DNA of 64,000 nt from positions 1,235,001 through 1,299,000 of the forward strand of contig NC_014551.1 of NCBI RefSeq assembly GCF_000196735.1. Direction: 5' to 3'. This document shows positions 18,622 through 27,795 of this stretch, one piece after another. The stretch's first letter is position 1. Each line of letters starts with the position of its first letter. This stretch comes from Bacillus amyloliquefaciens DSM 7 = ATCC 23350. Lineage in GTDB: Bacteria > Bacillota > Bacilli > Bacillales > Bacillaceae. The translations under genes and the position numbers were made by a program. Below the pieces are notes generated by a model, which did no database searches, was not told the origin of the DNA, and saw only the letters and a list, made by a program, of their open reading frames with translations.

Positions 18622-20634
18622 GTGAAGGGCGTACAAGCATTTTGTTTTCGGTTTTTCATTGTATTATTGGTATGCTCGGTCTTATACGCCGCATATGATT
18701 TGACAAAAGGCAGTGAAAAGCCGGAAGATAATCACAACACAAGCTTTTGGAGAAACAATCATTTTTTCAATTGGCTTGAAATAAAGAAAACGAGGGGGAT
18801 CACCATGACTGAGGAAAATAAAGCAGCACAGCTGCCTGACAGAAGTGAAGTAAAGGCAGAGCATACATGGAGACTAGAGGATATTTTTCCTAGTGATGAG
18901 GCCTGGAATAAAGAATTTCAAGCAGTTAAAGAATTAATTCCGAATTTATCTTCCTTTAAAGGCACGCTTGCTCATTCAGCCGATAATTTATACGCGGCGC
19001 TTACCGCACAGGATGAAGTGACGAGCCGTCTGGGAAAACTTTATGCATACGCGCATATGCGCTCAGATCAGGATACGGGAAATTCTTTCTACCAAGGACT
19101 GAACGACAAAGCCGCAAGTCTGTATTCTCAGGCCGCCAGTGCGACTGCTTACATTGAACCGGAAATTCTGGCGATTCAGGAGGACAAGCTGCATCAGTTT
19201 ATTCTGGAAAAAGAAGAGCTTAAGGTTTACTCCCATGCCATTGAAGAAATTACAAAACAGCGTCCGCACGTGCTGAGCGAAAAAGAAGAGGCCCTGCTTG
19301 CGGAAGCGTCAGAAGCGCTGTCTTCGCCTTCCAATACATTCAGTGTTTTAAACAACGCCGATATTACGTTTCCGTCGATAAAAGATGAAAACGGCAAGGA
19401 AACTCAAATCACACACGGCAACTTTATTAATTTTCTGGAAAGCAGCGATCGGGAAGTCCGTAAAAACGCCTTTAAAGCCGTATATAAAACATACGGACAG
19501 TATAAAAACACGATGGCGACTACACTCAGTGGCACTGTGAAAAAAGATAATTTCTACGCCCGGGTGAAAAAATACAAATCAGCACGGGAAGCGGCTTTAT
19601 CCAATAACAACATCCCTGAAGAAGTTTATGATAACCTTATCAAAACGATCAATAAACATCTTCCGTTATTACACCGTTACATTGATCTGCGGAAAAAGGT
19701 GCTCGGCCTTGATGAAGTCCACAATTATGACCTGTACACACCGCTTGTAAAAGATTCGGGAATGAAGGTCACATATGAGGAAGCAAAAGATTATATGCTC
19801 AAAGGGCTTGCTCCGTTAGGCGATGAATACGCGTCTATTTTAAAAGAAGGACTTGAAAACCGCTGGGTCGATGTATACGAAAACAAAGGAAAACGCAGCG
19901 GTGCTTATTCGTCCGGTACATACGGCACGAATCCGTACATCTTAATGAACTGGCACGACACTGTCAATAATCTGTTTACGCTCGTTCACGAGTTCGGCCA
20001 TTCCGTGCACAGCTACTATACGAGAAAATATCAGCCGTATCCGTACGGAAACTACAGCATTTTTGTCGCTGAAGTCGCTTCTACGACCAATGAAGCGCTG
20101 CTCGGTGAATATATGCTGAACAGCTTAAAAGATGAAAAACAGCGTCTGTATCTTCTCAACCACATGCTTGAAGGTTTCAGAGGCACAGTCTTCAGACAGA
20201 CGATGTTCGCTGAATTTGAGCATCTGATTCATACGAAAGCGCAAGAAGGCGAGCCGTTAACGCCTGAACTGCTGAACAAGCTTTATTATGATCTGAATAA
20301 AAAGTATTTCGGAGACAACATGGTAATTGATGAAGAAATCAGCCTGGAATGGTCAAGAATTCCGCATTTCTATTACAATTATTATGTGTATCAATATGCG
20401 ACAGGCTACAGTGCGGCTCAAGCGCTGAGCAGCCAGATCTTAAAAGAAGGCAAGCCTGCGGTTGAGCGTTATACCAACTTCTTAAAAGCCGGAAGCTCAG
20501 AATATCCGATCGACATCCTGAAAAAAGCGGGAGTCGATATGACTTCGCCTGAACCGATCGAAGCTGCCTGCAAAATGTTTGAAGAGAAACTGAATGAAAT
20601 GGAAGAACTCCTTTCGAAAGTGAATCCTTCCTAA
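18622..20634 (+). CDS. pepF: Oligoendopeptidase F (PepF/YjbG)
   Basis: This is an M3-family zinc oligopeptidase. The active-site HEFGH lies near residues 456-460 of the 670-residue frame. Two starts are plausible. GTG at 18622 behind AAGGTGGTGG adds a 61-residue leader with one hydrophobic helix (FFIVLLVCSVLYAAY). ATG at 18805 behind GAGGGGGATCACC gives the 609-residue soluble form typical of PepF. The frame is continuous between them, and 670 residues is the length I remember for the B. subtilis entry. PepF overproduction inhibits sporulation in related species, probably by degrading Phr peptides. Confidence 0.93.
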   Translation: MKGVQAFCFRFFIVLLVCSVLYAAYDLTKGSEKPEDNHNTSFWRNNHFFNWLEIKKTRGITMTEENKAAQLPDRSEVKAEHTWRLEDIFPSDEAWNKEFQAVKELIPNLSSFKGTLAHSADNLYAALTAQDEVTSRLGKLYAYAHMRSDQDTGNSFYQGLNDKAASLYSQAASATAYIEPEILAIQEDKLHQFILEKEELKVYSHAIEEITKQRPHVLSEKEEALLAEASEALSSPSNTFSVLNNADITFPSIKDENGKETQITHGNFINFLESSDREVRKNAFKAVYKTYGQYKNTMATTLSGTVKKDNFYARVKKYKSAREAALSNNNIPEEVYDNLIKTINKHLPLLHRYIDLRKKVLGLDEVHNYDLYTPLVKDSGMKVTYEEAKDYMLKGLAPLGDEYASILKEGLENRWVDVYENKGKRSGAYSSGTYGTNPYILMNWHDTVNNLFTLVHEFGHSVHSYYTRKYQPYPYGNYSIFVAEVASTTNEALLGEYMLNSLKDEKQRLYLLNHMLEGFRGTVFRQTMFAEFEHLIHTKAQEGEPLTPELLNKLYYDLNKKYFGDNMVIDEEISLEWSRIPHFYYNYYVYQYATGYSAAQALSSQILKEGKPAVERYTNFLKAGSSEYPIDILKKAGVDMTSPEPIEAACKMFEEKLNEMEELLSKVNPS

Positions 20635-20638
20635 TACA

Positions 20639-20671
20639 AAAAAGCCTGTGCATTAGATGCGCAGGCTTTTT
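20639..20671. terminator. Terminator of pepF
   Basis: AAAAAGCCTGTGCAT pairs with ATGCGCAGGCTTTTT with one wobble and a 3-base loop. The right arm touches the stop codon of yizD on the other strand, so the hairpin may serve both genes. Confidence 0.9.
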
Positions 20672-20837
20672 AAAATCCTTTAAACGTTTTTCGGTGATTC
20701 AGCCGGTACAGGGCAAACAATATGGATAGAAACAGCAGGGGAGATGTAATGTAAATCGGCAGCATATGCATCATAGCCAGCAGATTTAAAAAGAAGAAAA
20801 ACACAATCATTCCGATGATCAATACGGTGCGGAGCAT
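20670..20837 (-). CDS. yizD: Small membrane protein YizD
   Basis: This is a 55-residue frame starting with ATG directly after AGGAGGGACATAA on the minus strand. The sequence MLRTVLIIGMIVFFFFLNLL and then PIYITSPLLFLSILFALY gives two membrane helices, followed by a basic tail NHRKTFKGF. Size and place between pepF and spxH match B. subtilis yizD, a gene of unknown function. A strong ribosome-binding site and a terminator at its end support a real gene. Confidence 0.8.
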   Translation of the reverse strand: MLRTVLIIGMIVFFFFLNLLAMMHMLPIYITSPLLFLSILFALYRLNHRKTFKGF

Positions 20838-20964
20838 TTATGTCCCTCCTTGTTTTCATTGATATATTCTATGAAAACAAGCAGTCAGTTATGTTTTGTG
20901 ACAAAAATATGAACATTAAGCTTATGGCTTGTCAAAACTCGACAAGATTTGATATGATAAGGAT

Positions 20965-21082
20965 GTGAAATTGATCACAAACAAACATTACCCCTTTGTT
21001 TGACCGTGAAAAATTTCTCCCATCCCCTTTGTTGTCGTTAAGACATATGAAACCGCGCTTATCCCGGCGCGGTTTCTTTATT
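20965..21082 (+). ncRNA. rnaC: Probable small regulatory RNA RnaC (S1022)
   Basis: A promoter-like pair (TTGTCA 20929-20934, 18 bases, TATGAT 20953-20958) points into a region with no reading frame. It ends in a perfect terminator, GAAACCGCGC (21049-21058) with GCGCGGTTTC (21067-21076), then TTTATTT. The RNA would be about 118 bases, with C-rich unpaired stretches (TTACCCCTTTG, CTCCCATCCCC) suited to pairing with ribosome-binding sites. In B. subtilis the yizD-yjbH gap encodes RnaC, which represses AbrB synthesis. The reported sigma-D promoter type is not obvious here. Confidence 0.65.
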
Positions 21083-21087
21083 TGCAC

Positions 21088-21124
21088 AAAAAAAGCCGGC
21101 TCCGTAAGGAATCAGCTTTTTTTA
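21088..21124 (-). terminator. Terminator of spxH (yjbH)
   Basis: On the minus strand AAAAAAGCTGATTCC and GGAGCCGGCTTTTTTT form an imperfect stem around TTAC, with a T-run, at the spxH stop codon. Confidence 0.8.
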
Positions 21125-22024
21125 ATGATCATAGCAGGTGACATCTTCCTTGGTGCCGGCCAGGGATTTCCAAAACAGACCGTGCTTTGCTTCCACTCTG
21201 GCGACCTTTTTGGCGAATGCCAGTTTTTTCATTTCTTTTTCAACTTCTTCAAGACTTAAATCATAAACAAGTGCAATTTCTTTCGATGCGACAAACCGGA
21301 AATATTCAATGAAACATTCCAAAGGCGGCGTTTCAGAAGGCTTCGGTTCATCGCCGAGCATTTCGAATAAGATTTCTTCGTATACGTCATAAGAATAGTT
21401 GCCTGGCACCTTCAGCCCTTCATCATCATGCAGGCTGTTAAAGAACGTCAATGTCGGATTGACGGTGACGTCCATTTCCGCCGCGATTTTCATATCGCAC
21501 TGAAGCGCTTTGACTGCGCTTTGTGAATGGAGGTCGCGTTTGAATTCTTCGACATCCAATTTCGTCTTTTTGGCAATCTCTAAAAGAACGTCTTCATCCG
21601 TAATATTCTGCTTTGAGACAAACAGGCTTTCCTGCATGTTGCGAAGAAACACGATGCCGGCCTTTCTTCCTTGCAGTTCGGCCGCTTTTAACGCGAGTGC
21701 GGCAAGGTAAGGCGATGACAAAGGCTGTTCCTGCTCAAGCCAAAGGCTTCCGTCACAAGGCATCCCGGAACGGTTCGAAATTTTTTCCCAAGCTTCGGCA
21801 AGAAGGTGTTTTTTCCGTTTTTGCTTATTCAGCGACGTGATACTCGCGGAGACAATGATCCGCAGCGTAAAAAAACGTCCGTATCTGATTTTTAGTTTTT
21901 TTATGGCGGGTTCCAGCGACCAGCATTCAGGACATAAAGGGTCAACAAACATGTAAATTTCCAGCGGTTTTTTTGGATGTCCGTGGCAATGGGCGAAGTA
22001 TTGCTCATGCTGATAATTCGTCAA
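21122..22024 (-). CDS. spxH: ClpXP adaptor SpxH (YjbH)
   Basis: This is a 300-residue DsbA-like (thioredoxin-fold) adaptor that presents Spx to ClpXP in unstressed cells. The CPEC motif is at Cys31-Cys34 (VDPLCPECWS), and the N-terminal His/Cys-rich stretch HCHGH is also present. The ATG overlaps the stop of the upstream globin gene yjbI by four bases, so they are co-translated. The substrate gene spx lies 5.5 kb away. The B. subtilis spxH is located in the same place. Confidence 0.96.
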   Translation of the reverse strand: MTNYQHEQYFAHCHGHPKKPLEIYMFVDPLCPECWSLEPAIKKLKIRYGRFFTLRIIVSASITSLNKQKRKKHLLAEAWEKISNRSGMPCDGSLWLEQEQPLSSPYLAALALKAAELQGRKAGIVFLRNMQESLFVSKQNITDEDVLLEIAKKTKLDVEEFKRDLHSQSAVKALQCDMKIAAEMDVTVNPTLTFFNSLHDDEGLKVPGNYSYDVYEEILFEMLGDEPKPSETPPLECFIEYFRFVASKEIALVYDLSLEEVEKEMKKLAFAKKVARVEAKHGLFWKSLAGTKEDVTCYDH

Positions 22025-22419
22025 TATGATCGATCCTCCGCTTCCGACTGGTTTACCATATGTCTGGCCGTTAATTCCAGACGCCCGTACAGAAATTCAC
22101 GAATATCGCCCTCTAGCCCGACATGATCCATCGCACTGCTCATACAGCTTAACCACGCATCAGCCCTCTCGGCCGTAATCGGAAAGGGAAGATGCCTTGC
22201 CCTGAGCATGGGATGTCCGTGCTCTTCTGTGTAAAGGGGAGGCCCGCCTAAATACTGGGTTAAAAATTGCTTTTGTTTTCTGGCCGTTTCAGTCAAATCA
22301 CTTGGGAATATTGGTTTCAGCAAGGGATGAGACGAGACACGCTCATAAAAAGTATCAACAAGTTGCGATAGAAGTTCCTCTCCAATCGCTTCATATGGTG
22401 CGTTAAACGATTGTCCCAT
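22021..22419 (-). CDS. yjbI: Truncated haemoglobin YjbI
   Basis: This 132-residue group II truncated globin has the N-terminus MGQSFNAPYEAIGEELLSQL and the helix-F region RARHLPFPIT with the proximal histidine near residue 76. Tyr and Trp residues for ligand binding are visible in the N-terminal and C-terminal helices (TFYERV, ADAWLSCM). Pairing with spxH in one operon is conserved in bacilli and suggests a link to oxidative or nitrosative stress. The ATG follows AAGGAG. Confidence 0.92.
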   Translation of the reverse strand: MGQSFNAPYEAIGEELLSQLVDTFYERVSSHPLLKPIFPSDLTETARKQKQFLTQYLGGPPLYTEEHGHPMLRARHLPFPITAERADAWLSCMSSAMDHVGLEGDIREFLYGRLELTARHMVNQSEAEDRSY

Positions 22420-22612
22420 GTTGACTACTCCTTTATATGGCTAATAGGAACCATCATTCCTATTGCGAAATTATCTTTCAGTTTTACTATCTTCAGTTAC
22501 TGTATATTTTAGCAATAACATTTTATTTCTACAAACAAAGTGCCTTTCTGTCAGGCGCTTGTATTTCATATCATATCACATCGCCTTCATTCATGTGTAA
22601 GATTTCACTCCG

Positions 22613-22645
22613 CAAAAAAACCAGAGAAGGAAGCCTCTCTGGTTT
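22613..22645 (-). terminator. Terminator of cwlQ
   Basis: On the minus strand AAACCAGAGA and TCTCTGGTTT pair around an 8-base loop, followed by TTTTTGCG. It overlaps the cwlQ stop. Confidence 0.88.
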
Positions 22646-23330
22646 ACGCGTAATACTGCCGGGTTATGTTTTTGACATATTGCTGTGTTTCCTTAAACGG
22701 CGGAACGCCTCCGTACCGATCTACGTTGCCGGGGCCCGCGTTGTAGGCGGCTAACGCCAAGGACACATTCCCGTCGTATTTCGTGAGCATCTGCTTTAAG
22801 TACTTCGTGCCGCCGTCAGCGTTCTGGACGGGATCAAGCGGGTTTGACACCCCGAGTGATTCAGCCGTGGAAGGCATAAGCTGCATCAACCCCATTGCCC
22901 CCGCGCCGCTGACCGCTTTCGGATTAAAGCCCGATTCCTGTTTAATAACGGCGCGGATCAGCTTTTCGTCCACTCCATATTTCTCGGCCGCTTTTTGAAT
23001 GGCGCTGTCTATTGAAAAGTTTCCGGTGCTGATGTCAGAAGCCGCATTCGCAGGCTTAATGCTTTGAGAAGCGGTCTGTGATGCGTCCGCTGAACTGGCT
23101 GTAACCGGAATTCTCGGTGAATATGAAGTGTGAGCGGTCCGCACCCCGTTTAAAATTCCCGCTTCCGGCTGCTGCCGGACGGCTGTGTCCGTATACTGGC
23201 TGAGCAGCGCGCTGAAATCTGAAAGCGGGCTTTGTGAAGATTGTCCGCTTGAAGCCGTGCCTGTATTAGAGATTGATTGCAGCGCCATTGATTGAAGCTG
23301 GAGAATGGCCGCCCAATTCGTTATATTCAC
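22644..23330 (-). CDS. cwlQ: Lytic transglycosylase/muramidase CwlQ (YjbJ)
   Basis: The C-terminal half is an SLT (goose-lysozyme-like) domain: [40 protein letters not shown], then [14 protein letters not shown]. The catalytic Glu is in KQES. The start is taken as GTG at 23330 ([15 protein letters not shown]), behind AAGGTGGA and four bases after the yjbK stop, giving 228 residues. About 90 residues of Ser/Thr/Ala-rich linker precede the domain. B. subtilis CwlQ is about 180 residues as I recall, so the linker is longer here. No signal peptide is visible. Confidence 0.87.
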   Translation of the reverse strand: MNITNWAAILQLQSMALQSISNTGTASSGQSSQSPLSDFSALLSQYTDTAVRQQPEAGILNGVRTAHTSYSPRIPVTASSADASQTASQSIKPANAASDISTGNFSIDSAIQKAAEKYGVDEKLIRAVIKQESGFNPKAVSGAGAMGLMQLMPSTAESLGVSNPLDPVQNADGGTKYLKQMLTKYDGNVSLALAAYNAGPGNVDRYGGVPPFKETQQYVKNITRQYYA

Positions 23331-23334
23331 TCTG

Positions 23335-23907
23335 TCATTCCACCTTTTTTTGTTTCTGTTCATAAAAACGCTGGATTTTATTTTTAGTGGTCCGCTCCGG
23401 GATGCTGAATTGCTTGAGCAATTGTTCAAACGCCCGTTTTCCTTCGTCCCAGTCAGCGGCCTCGAATTCCAATTCAAAGTCTTCTTTCTCTAAATATCGG
23501 CTGTGATCTAAAATGATTAAGCCTTTTTCTGATTCTTTTTCCGCGCGTTCAGTTGACAGCGTTCCGAACCAGCAAATGTGTTCTGAATTGATACCGAGAC
23601 CTTCCAGCTGCCGTTTGACAGGGCCTTCCGGAATCTTAAAGCCGTCAAGGTCAGGTGACGTAAGCTCTTGGTGCGTTTCCAGCAGACCGACCGCGGCAGG
23701 CTCTTTTAATGTCAGGACGAACGCGCCGTTTTTTTCACGGATGCGGAGGGCTGATTTTTTTTGTTTCAGAGAAAAATCTTTTGTGTCGAAATAATGATTG
23801 ATCTGCTGCTTAAAATCATGTTTTTTCATGCCGAGTGCTTCACTTAGTTTCTGAAATTCTGATTTTGTCAGCAGATTTTTGAACTCAATTTCTATTTCTT
23901 GGGTCAT
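23335..23907 (-). CDS. yjbK: CYTH-domain protein YjbK
   Basis: This is a 190-residue CYTH (triphosphate tunnel metalloenzyme) protein. The defining ExExK motif is at the N-terminus (QEIEIEFK), followed by alternating charged strands with RIREKNG and LTLKEP. Family members hydrolyse triphosphates or bind polyphosphate. The physiological substrate of YjbK is not established. It is translated behind AAAGGAAG and coupled to cwlQ downstream. Confidence 0.9.
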   Translation of the reverse strand: MTQEIEIEFKNLLTKSEFQKLSEALGMKKHDFKQQINHYFDTKDFSLKQKKSALRIREKNGAFVLTLKEPAAVGLLETHQELTSPDLDGFKIPEGPVKRQLEGLGINSEHICWFGTLSTERAEKESEKGLIILDHSRYLEKEDFELEFEAADWDEGKRAFEQLLKQFSIPERTTKNKIQRFYEQKQKKVE

Positions 23908-24031
23908 GACAGTCTTCCTTTCAGGACGAAAAATTGTATAATTCCCATTATCTCTTTAGAGGTTACGTTTATCAATATCGACCTTGATATGATAAAATAA
24001 ATGCTGTACTTTGTTAAAAAAGGAGAACATT

Positions 24032-24397
24032 ATGCAAAAGAGAATTGAAATCCAAAATGCATCATTAACAGAAGACGCGCTCCGACTGAAGTGCGGAGAA
24101 GACTTAAGCGGAGCGGAACGCAAAGCCTCAGGTCAAATGCTTGTTGATTCCGATCACTTTGCTTTTGTATACATACTTGAAACAGCTGACTCTTTTGAAT
24201 ATGTCATTATAAAAGACCATGTATGGCCGGATCTGAAAGAGGCCCTTGACCAAAGAAAACCGGCGGTGCTTGAGGCCGGCGGCAAAACGGTTGAACTTTC
24301 AGGGCTGCATGAAGAACTCGATTATCTTATTGAAAATATTAAAGATAATGCAAACTACGGAGATATGGAAGAAAAAGTGAAAAGCGTATTTCTTTAG
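24032..24397 (+). CDS. yjbL: UPF0738 family protein YjbL
   Basis: This 121-residue soluble acidic protein begins MQKRIEIQNASLTEDALRLK at the ATG at 24032, behind AAAAAAGGAGAAC. The longer frame from 24011 includes the ribosome-binding site. It is the first gene of yjbL-sasB-nadF-yjbO. It has no signal peptide or known catalytic motif, and its function is unknown. A -10-like TATGAT lies about 40 bases upstream. Confidence 0.85.
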   Translation: MQKRIEIQNASLTEDALRLKCGEDLSGAERKASGQMLVDSDHFAFVYILETADSFEYVIIKDHVWPDLKEALDQRKPAVLEAGGKTVELSGLHEELDYLIENIKDNANYGDMEEKVKSVFL

Positions 24398-24424
24398 AAC
24401 AGGTTCGGAATTGGGGGATGTACG

Positions 24425-25060
24425 ATGGATGACAAACAATGGGAGCAATTTCTAGCGCCATACCGCCAGGCTGTTGAAGAATTAAAGGTGAAGCTGAAAG
24501 GTGTCAGAACCCTTTATGAGTATGAAGATGATCACTCACCGATTGAATTTGTGACAGGCCGCGTAAAGCCGGTGGCGAGCATACTTGAAAAAGCGAGACG
24601 GAAAAGCATACCGCTTCATCAGATTGAAACGATGCAGGATATCGCGGGGCTTCGTATTATGTGCCAATTTGTAGATGATATCCAGATCGTCAAAAATATG
24701 CTGTTTGCCAGAAAAGATTTTACCGTTGTCGACCAGCGGGATTACATAGCAGAGCATAAAGAAAGCGGATATCGGTCTTACCACCTTGTCGTTTTATATC
24801 CTTTACAGACAGCGTCCGGAGAAAAGCACCTTCTTGTAGAAATACAGATTCGGACGCTTGCCATGAACTTTTGGGCAACCATTGAGCATTCACTGAATTA
24901 CAAATACAGCGGGAACATTCCCGAAAAAGTAAAGCTGAGGCTGCAGCGGGCCTCAGAAGCCGCATCCCGGCTCGATGAAGAAATGTCAGAAATCCGCGGA
25001 GAGATCCAGGAAGCCCAAGCCGCGTTTTCACGAAAGAAAAAAGCGGGCGGCCACCAGTAG
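24425..25060 (+). CDS. sasB: Small alarmone synthetase SasB (YjbM/RelQ)
   Basis: This 211-residue protein makes (p)ppGpp from GTP/GDP and ATP without a hydrolase domain. RelA/SpoT synthetase motifs are visible: [19 protein letters not shown] (substrate loop), [25 protein letters not shown] and [18 protein letters not shown]. The C-terminus is a charged helix for tetramer assembly. The gene precedes the NAD kinase, as in other bacilli, giving an alarmone/NADP cassette. Confidence 0.95.
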   Translation: MDDKQWEQFLAPYRQAVEELKVKLKGVRTLYEYEDDHSPIEFVTGRVKPVASILEKARRKSIPLHQIETMQDIAGLRIMCQFVDDIQIVKNMLFARKDFTVVDQRDYIAEHKESGYRSYHLVVLYPLQTASGEKHLLVEIQIRTLAMNFWATIEHSLNYKYSGNIPEKVKLRLQRASEAASRLDEEMSEIRGEIQEAQAAFSRKKKAGGHQ

Positions 25061-25077
25061 GAAAGGAGGGGAATGGC

Positions 25078-25878
25078 ATGAAATTTGCCGTTTCTTCAAA
25101 AGGAGACGAGGTTTCAGATACACTGAAAAGCAAAATACAGGCGTATTTACTCGATTTTGACATGACCTTGGATGAAAAAGAGCCGGAAATCGTTATTTCC
25201 GTCGGCGGTGACGGAACGCTTCTTTACGCGTTCCACAGGTACAGCGACCGTCTCGATAAAACTGCTTTTGTCGGGGTTCACACGGGGCATTTGGGTTTTT
25301 ATGCCGATTGGGTTCCGCAGGAGATAGAGAAGCTTGTTCTGGCCATCGCCAAAACGCCGTATCACACCGTGGAGTATCCCCTTCTTGAGGTGATTGTCAC
25401 TTATCATGATGAAGAACGTGAGGAGCGGTATCTGGCTTTGAACGAATGTACGATCAAAAGCATAGAAGGCAGTCTCGTCGCTGACGTTGAAATTAAAGGC
25501 CAGCTGTTTGAAACGTTCAGGGGAGACGGTTTATGTCTGTCCACGCCTTCCGGAAGCACGGCTTATAATAAAGCGTTAGGCGGCGCGATCATCCACCCTT
25601 CCATCAGAGCGATTCAGCTTGCGGAAATGGCATCCATCAATAACAGAGTGTTCAGGACTGTCGGTTCGCCGCTTTTGCTTCCCGATCATCATAACTGTGT
25701 CATCAAGCCGAGAAACGAAGTCGACTTCCAAGTCACGATAGATCATTTAACCTTGCTGCATAAGGATGTCAAGTCTATTCTGTGCCGGGTGGCAAAAGAA
25801 AAAGTCAGATTTGCAAGATTCCGCCCGTTTCCGTTTTGGAAAAGAGTGCAGGACTCCTTTATCGGAAAAGGCGAATAG
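25078..25878 (+). CDS. nadF: NAD kinase NadF (PpnKA, YjbN)
   Basis: This 266-residue ATP-NAD kinase makes NADP. The GGDGT motif is at residues 43-47 ([12 protein letters not shown]), the NE/D motif is in [10 protein letters not shown], and the substrate loop is [17 protein letters not shown]. The ATG follows AAAGGAGGGGAATGGC, an excellent ribosome-binding site. Its position between sasB and yjbO is the standard Bacillus order. Confidence 0.96.
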   Translation: MKFAVSSKGDEVSDTLKSKIQAYLLDFDMTLDEKEPEIVISVGGDGTLLYAFHRYSDRLDKTAFVGVHTGHLGFYADWVPQEIEKLVLAIAKTPYHTVEYPLLEVIVTYHDEEREERYLALNECTIKSIEGSLVADVEIKGQLFETFRGDGLCLSTPSGSTAYNKALGGAIIHPSIRAIQLAEMASINNRVFRTVGSPLLLPDHHNCVIKPRNEVDFQVTIDHLTLLHKDVKSILCRVAKEKVRFARFRPFPFWKRVQDSFIGKGE

Positions 25879-25892
25879 AAAGAGGAAACGGA

Positions 25893-26786
25893 TTGAAAAA
25901 CTTTTTTATCCAAAAGAACATTTCTGCCCCGGAAGCCGGGATGACGGTAAAAGAATATACGGCGCAGCTCGGCATTTCAAAGCGGCTTCTCGCTGATATT
26001 AAATTCGGCGGCGGAGACCTTCTTGTAAACGGAGAGCACGTAACCGTCCGCACCGTGTTAGCGGCCGGAGATGTGCTTAAGATTGAATTCCCAAAGGAGC
26101 ATGTGAGTGAAACGCTTTTGCCTGAGCCGGTTCCGCTTGATATCCTTTATGAAGATGACCATGTGCTTGTGGTCAATAAACAGCCGTATGTTTCCTCAAT
26201 TCCATCAAGAGAGCACCCGTCCGAAAGCATCGCGAACGGAGTGATCAGCCACTATCGTAAAAACGGCGTGCAGTCAACAGTTCATCTTGTCACCCGTCTT
26301 GACAGGGATACATCGGGAGCGATGCTGATCGCCAAGCATCGGCTTGCCCATTCCCTTTTGTCGGCAGCGCAGAAGAAGGGCCTTGTTAACAGGCGGTATC
26401 TCGCTGTCGTACACGGCGTCATTCTGCAGAAAGAAGGAACGGTGGACGCGCCCATCGGAAGAAAGCCCGACAGTATTATTGAGCGGATGGTAACGCCGGA
26501 GGGACAAAAAGCAGTGACGCATTTTCAAGCGGAAAAAGCGGGACATGCGTCCACGCTTGCAGCGTTACGTCTGGAGACGGGGCGGACGCATCAAATCCGG
26601 GTGCACATGAGTTATCTCGGCCATCCGTTAGTCGGCGATACACTGTACGGCGGAAAAAACGAGGGAATTGCACGGCAGGCTCTTCACAGTGAGCTGCTTT
26701 CATTTGTACACCCCATGACCGGAGAAACGCTCGTTTTTCATGCCCCCGTTCCTGACGATATGAAAACATTGATTGAACACATATAA
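25893..26786 (+). CDS. yjbO: RluD-family pseudouridine synthase YjbO
   Basis: This protein of 297 residues probably isomerises uridines in rRNA. The catalytic motif TRLDRDTSGAMLIAK contains the active-site Asp, and an N-terminal S4-like RNA-binding segment (RLLADIKFGGGDLLVNGEHV) precedes it. TGRTHQIRVHMSYLGHPLVG is the family C-terminal signature. The start is TTG at 25893 behind AGAGGAAA; the frame remains open back into nadF, but those codons are out-of-frame nadF sequence. Confidence 0.9.
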   Translation: MKNFFIQKNISAPEAGMTVKEYTAQLGISKRLLADIKFGGGDLLVNGEHVTVRTVLAAGDVLKIEFPKEHVSETLLPEPVPLDILYEDDHVLVVNKQPYVSSIPSREHPSESIANGVISHYRKNGVQSTVHLVTRLDRDTSGAMLIAKHRLAHSLLSAAQKKGLVNRRYLAVVHGVILQKEGTVDAPIGRKPDSIIERMVTPEGQKAVTHFQAEKAGHASTLAALRLETGRTHQIRVHMSYLGHPLVGDTLYGGKNEGIARQALHSELLSFVHPMTGETLVFHAPVPDDMKTLIEHI

Positions 26787-26820
26787 AGCCCGAACCGTTA
26801 ACCGGTCTCGGGCTTTTTTT
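26785..26820. terminator. Terminator between yjbO and prpE
   Basis: AAAGCCCGA with TCGGGCTTT, plus an inner ACCG/CGGT pairing, is followed by a T-run. It lies between convergent genes; on the minus strand it starts at the prpE stop. Confidence 0.9.
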
Positions 26821-27569
26821 CATGTCTGCGTGCCGTCATCCTCGCGAAATCGTGATGCATCATACGGCATTGAGCTTGTTACAGAAACGGTTTCGTGCTC
26901 CGGAAAACGAAAGCCTGTCAGCTTATTGCCGAAGACACAGCCTGTATCAATATTGATCGTACGGTTGACGATCCGGGGGCGTTTTACCGGGGTATGGCCG
27001 TAAACCACCCATGCTTTGCCTTCATAAGCGGCAGCCCAGTCTCTTCTGACGGGCCTGCCGTCGGGATAGGTTTCTCCCGTGATATCACCGTACAGAACAA
27101 ACTCCTTCACCTTACGCGTGTATTTACCGATATCGTCAGCTTTTATGCCAGCGTGGGCGACAACGAGCTCGCCGTTATGTAAAATGTCGTAAAGCGGCGC
27201 TGACTCATATAATCGGATAAACTGTCTGGATATTTCCGTTCTGTCAGCGGGAGACAGCTCTTTCAGTTCCGCTGCCGTTGTTTCCAGTCCGTGCATCACT
27301 TTTACGGGGTTTCCTTTTAAGTAGCGATACAGTTTGTTGCAATGATTTCCCGGGACATAACGTACGGCTCCTTTTTCATATGCTTTTGTCACAAAACGCA
27401 TCACCTCAACGGATTTAGGGCCTCTGTCGGTTAAGTCCCCCGCAAAGACAAGCGTTCTGCCTTCAGGATGGACGGGCGTTCCGTCTTTCACTTCATATCC
27501 GAGCTTTTGCATTAGAGCGATCATTTCATCATAACATCCGTGTATATCGCTGATGATGTCATAAGCCAT
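26820..27569 (-). CDS. prpE: Bis(5'-nucleosyl)-tetraphosphatase PrpE
   Basis: This is a 249-residue PPP-family metallophosphoesterase. The metal motifs are DIHGC near residues 8-12, [10 protein letters not shown] near 44-53 and GNHC near 74-77; most PPP members have GNHE at this last place. B. subtilis PrpE hydrolyses Ap4A and can dephosphorylate phosphotyrosine, and it is linked to spore germination. The start follows AAAGGAGGCTG. Confidence 0.92.
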   Translation of the reverse strand: MAYDIISDIHGCYDEMIALMQKLGYEVKDGTPVHPEGRTLVFAGDLTDRGPKSVEVMRFVTKAYEKGAVRYVPGNHCNKLYRYLKGNPVKVMHGLETTAAELKELSPADRTEISRQFIRLYESAPLYDILHNGELVVAHAGIKADDIGKYTRKVKEFVLYGDITGETYPDGRPVRRDWAAAYEGKAWVVYGHTPVKRPRIVNRTINIDTGCVFGNKLTGFRFPEHETVSVTSSMPYDASRFREDDGTQT

Positions 27570-27795
27570 TTGTGTCAGCCTCCTTTGAACGGTTTTTTAT
27601 TTATTATGGGGTTAATTCCTATACCTAATTACGCCGTTTTGGCACAAATTAAAAAAAGAATTAAAGAAAATAAAGCCTTATCACTTTTTTTTCGCGGTCA
27701 GCCTTGTTAGAATATGCGTTATGTTTTTAAAAAAGTAAGGTTTTGTCCGCATTAAGCGGGCTTTTATAACCCTTGTTTTAAGGAGGTATTTACTA

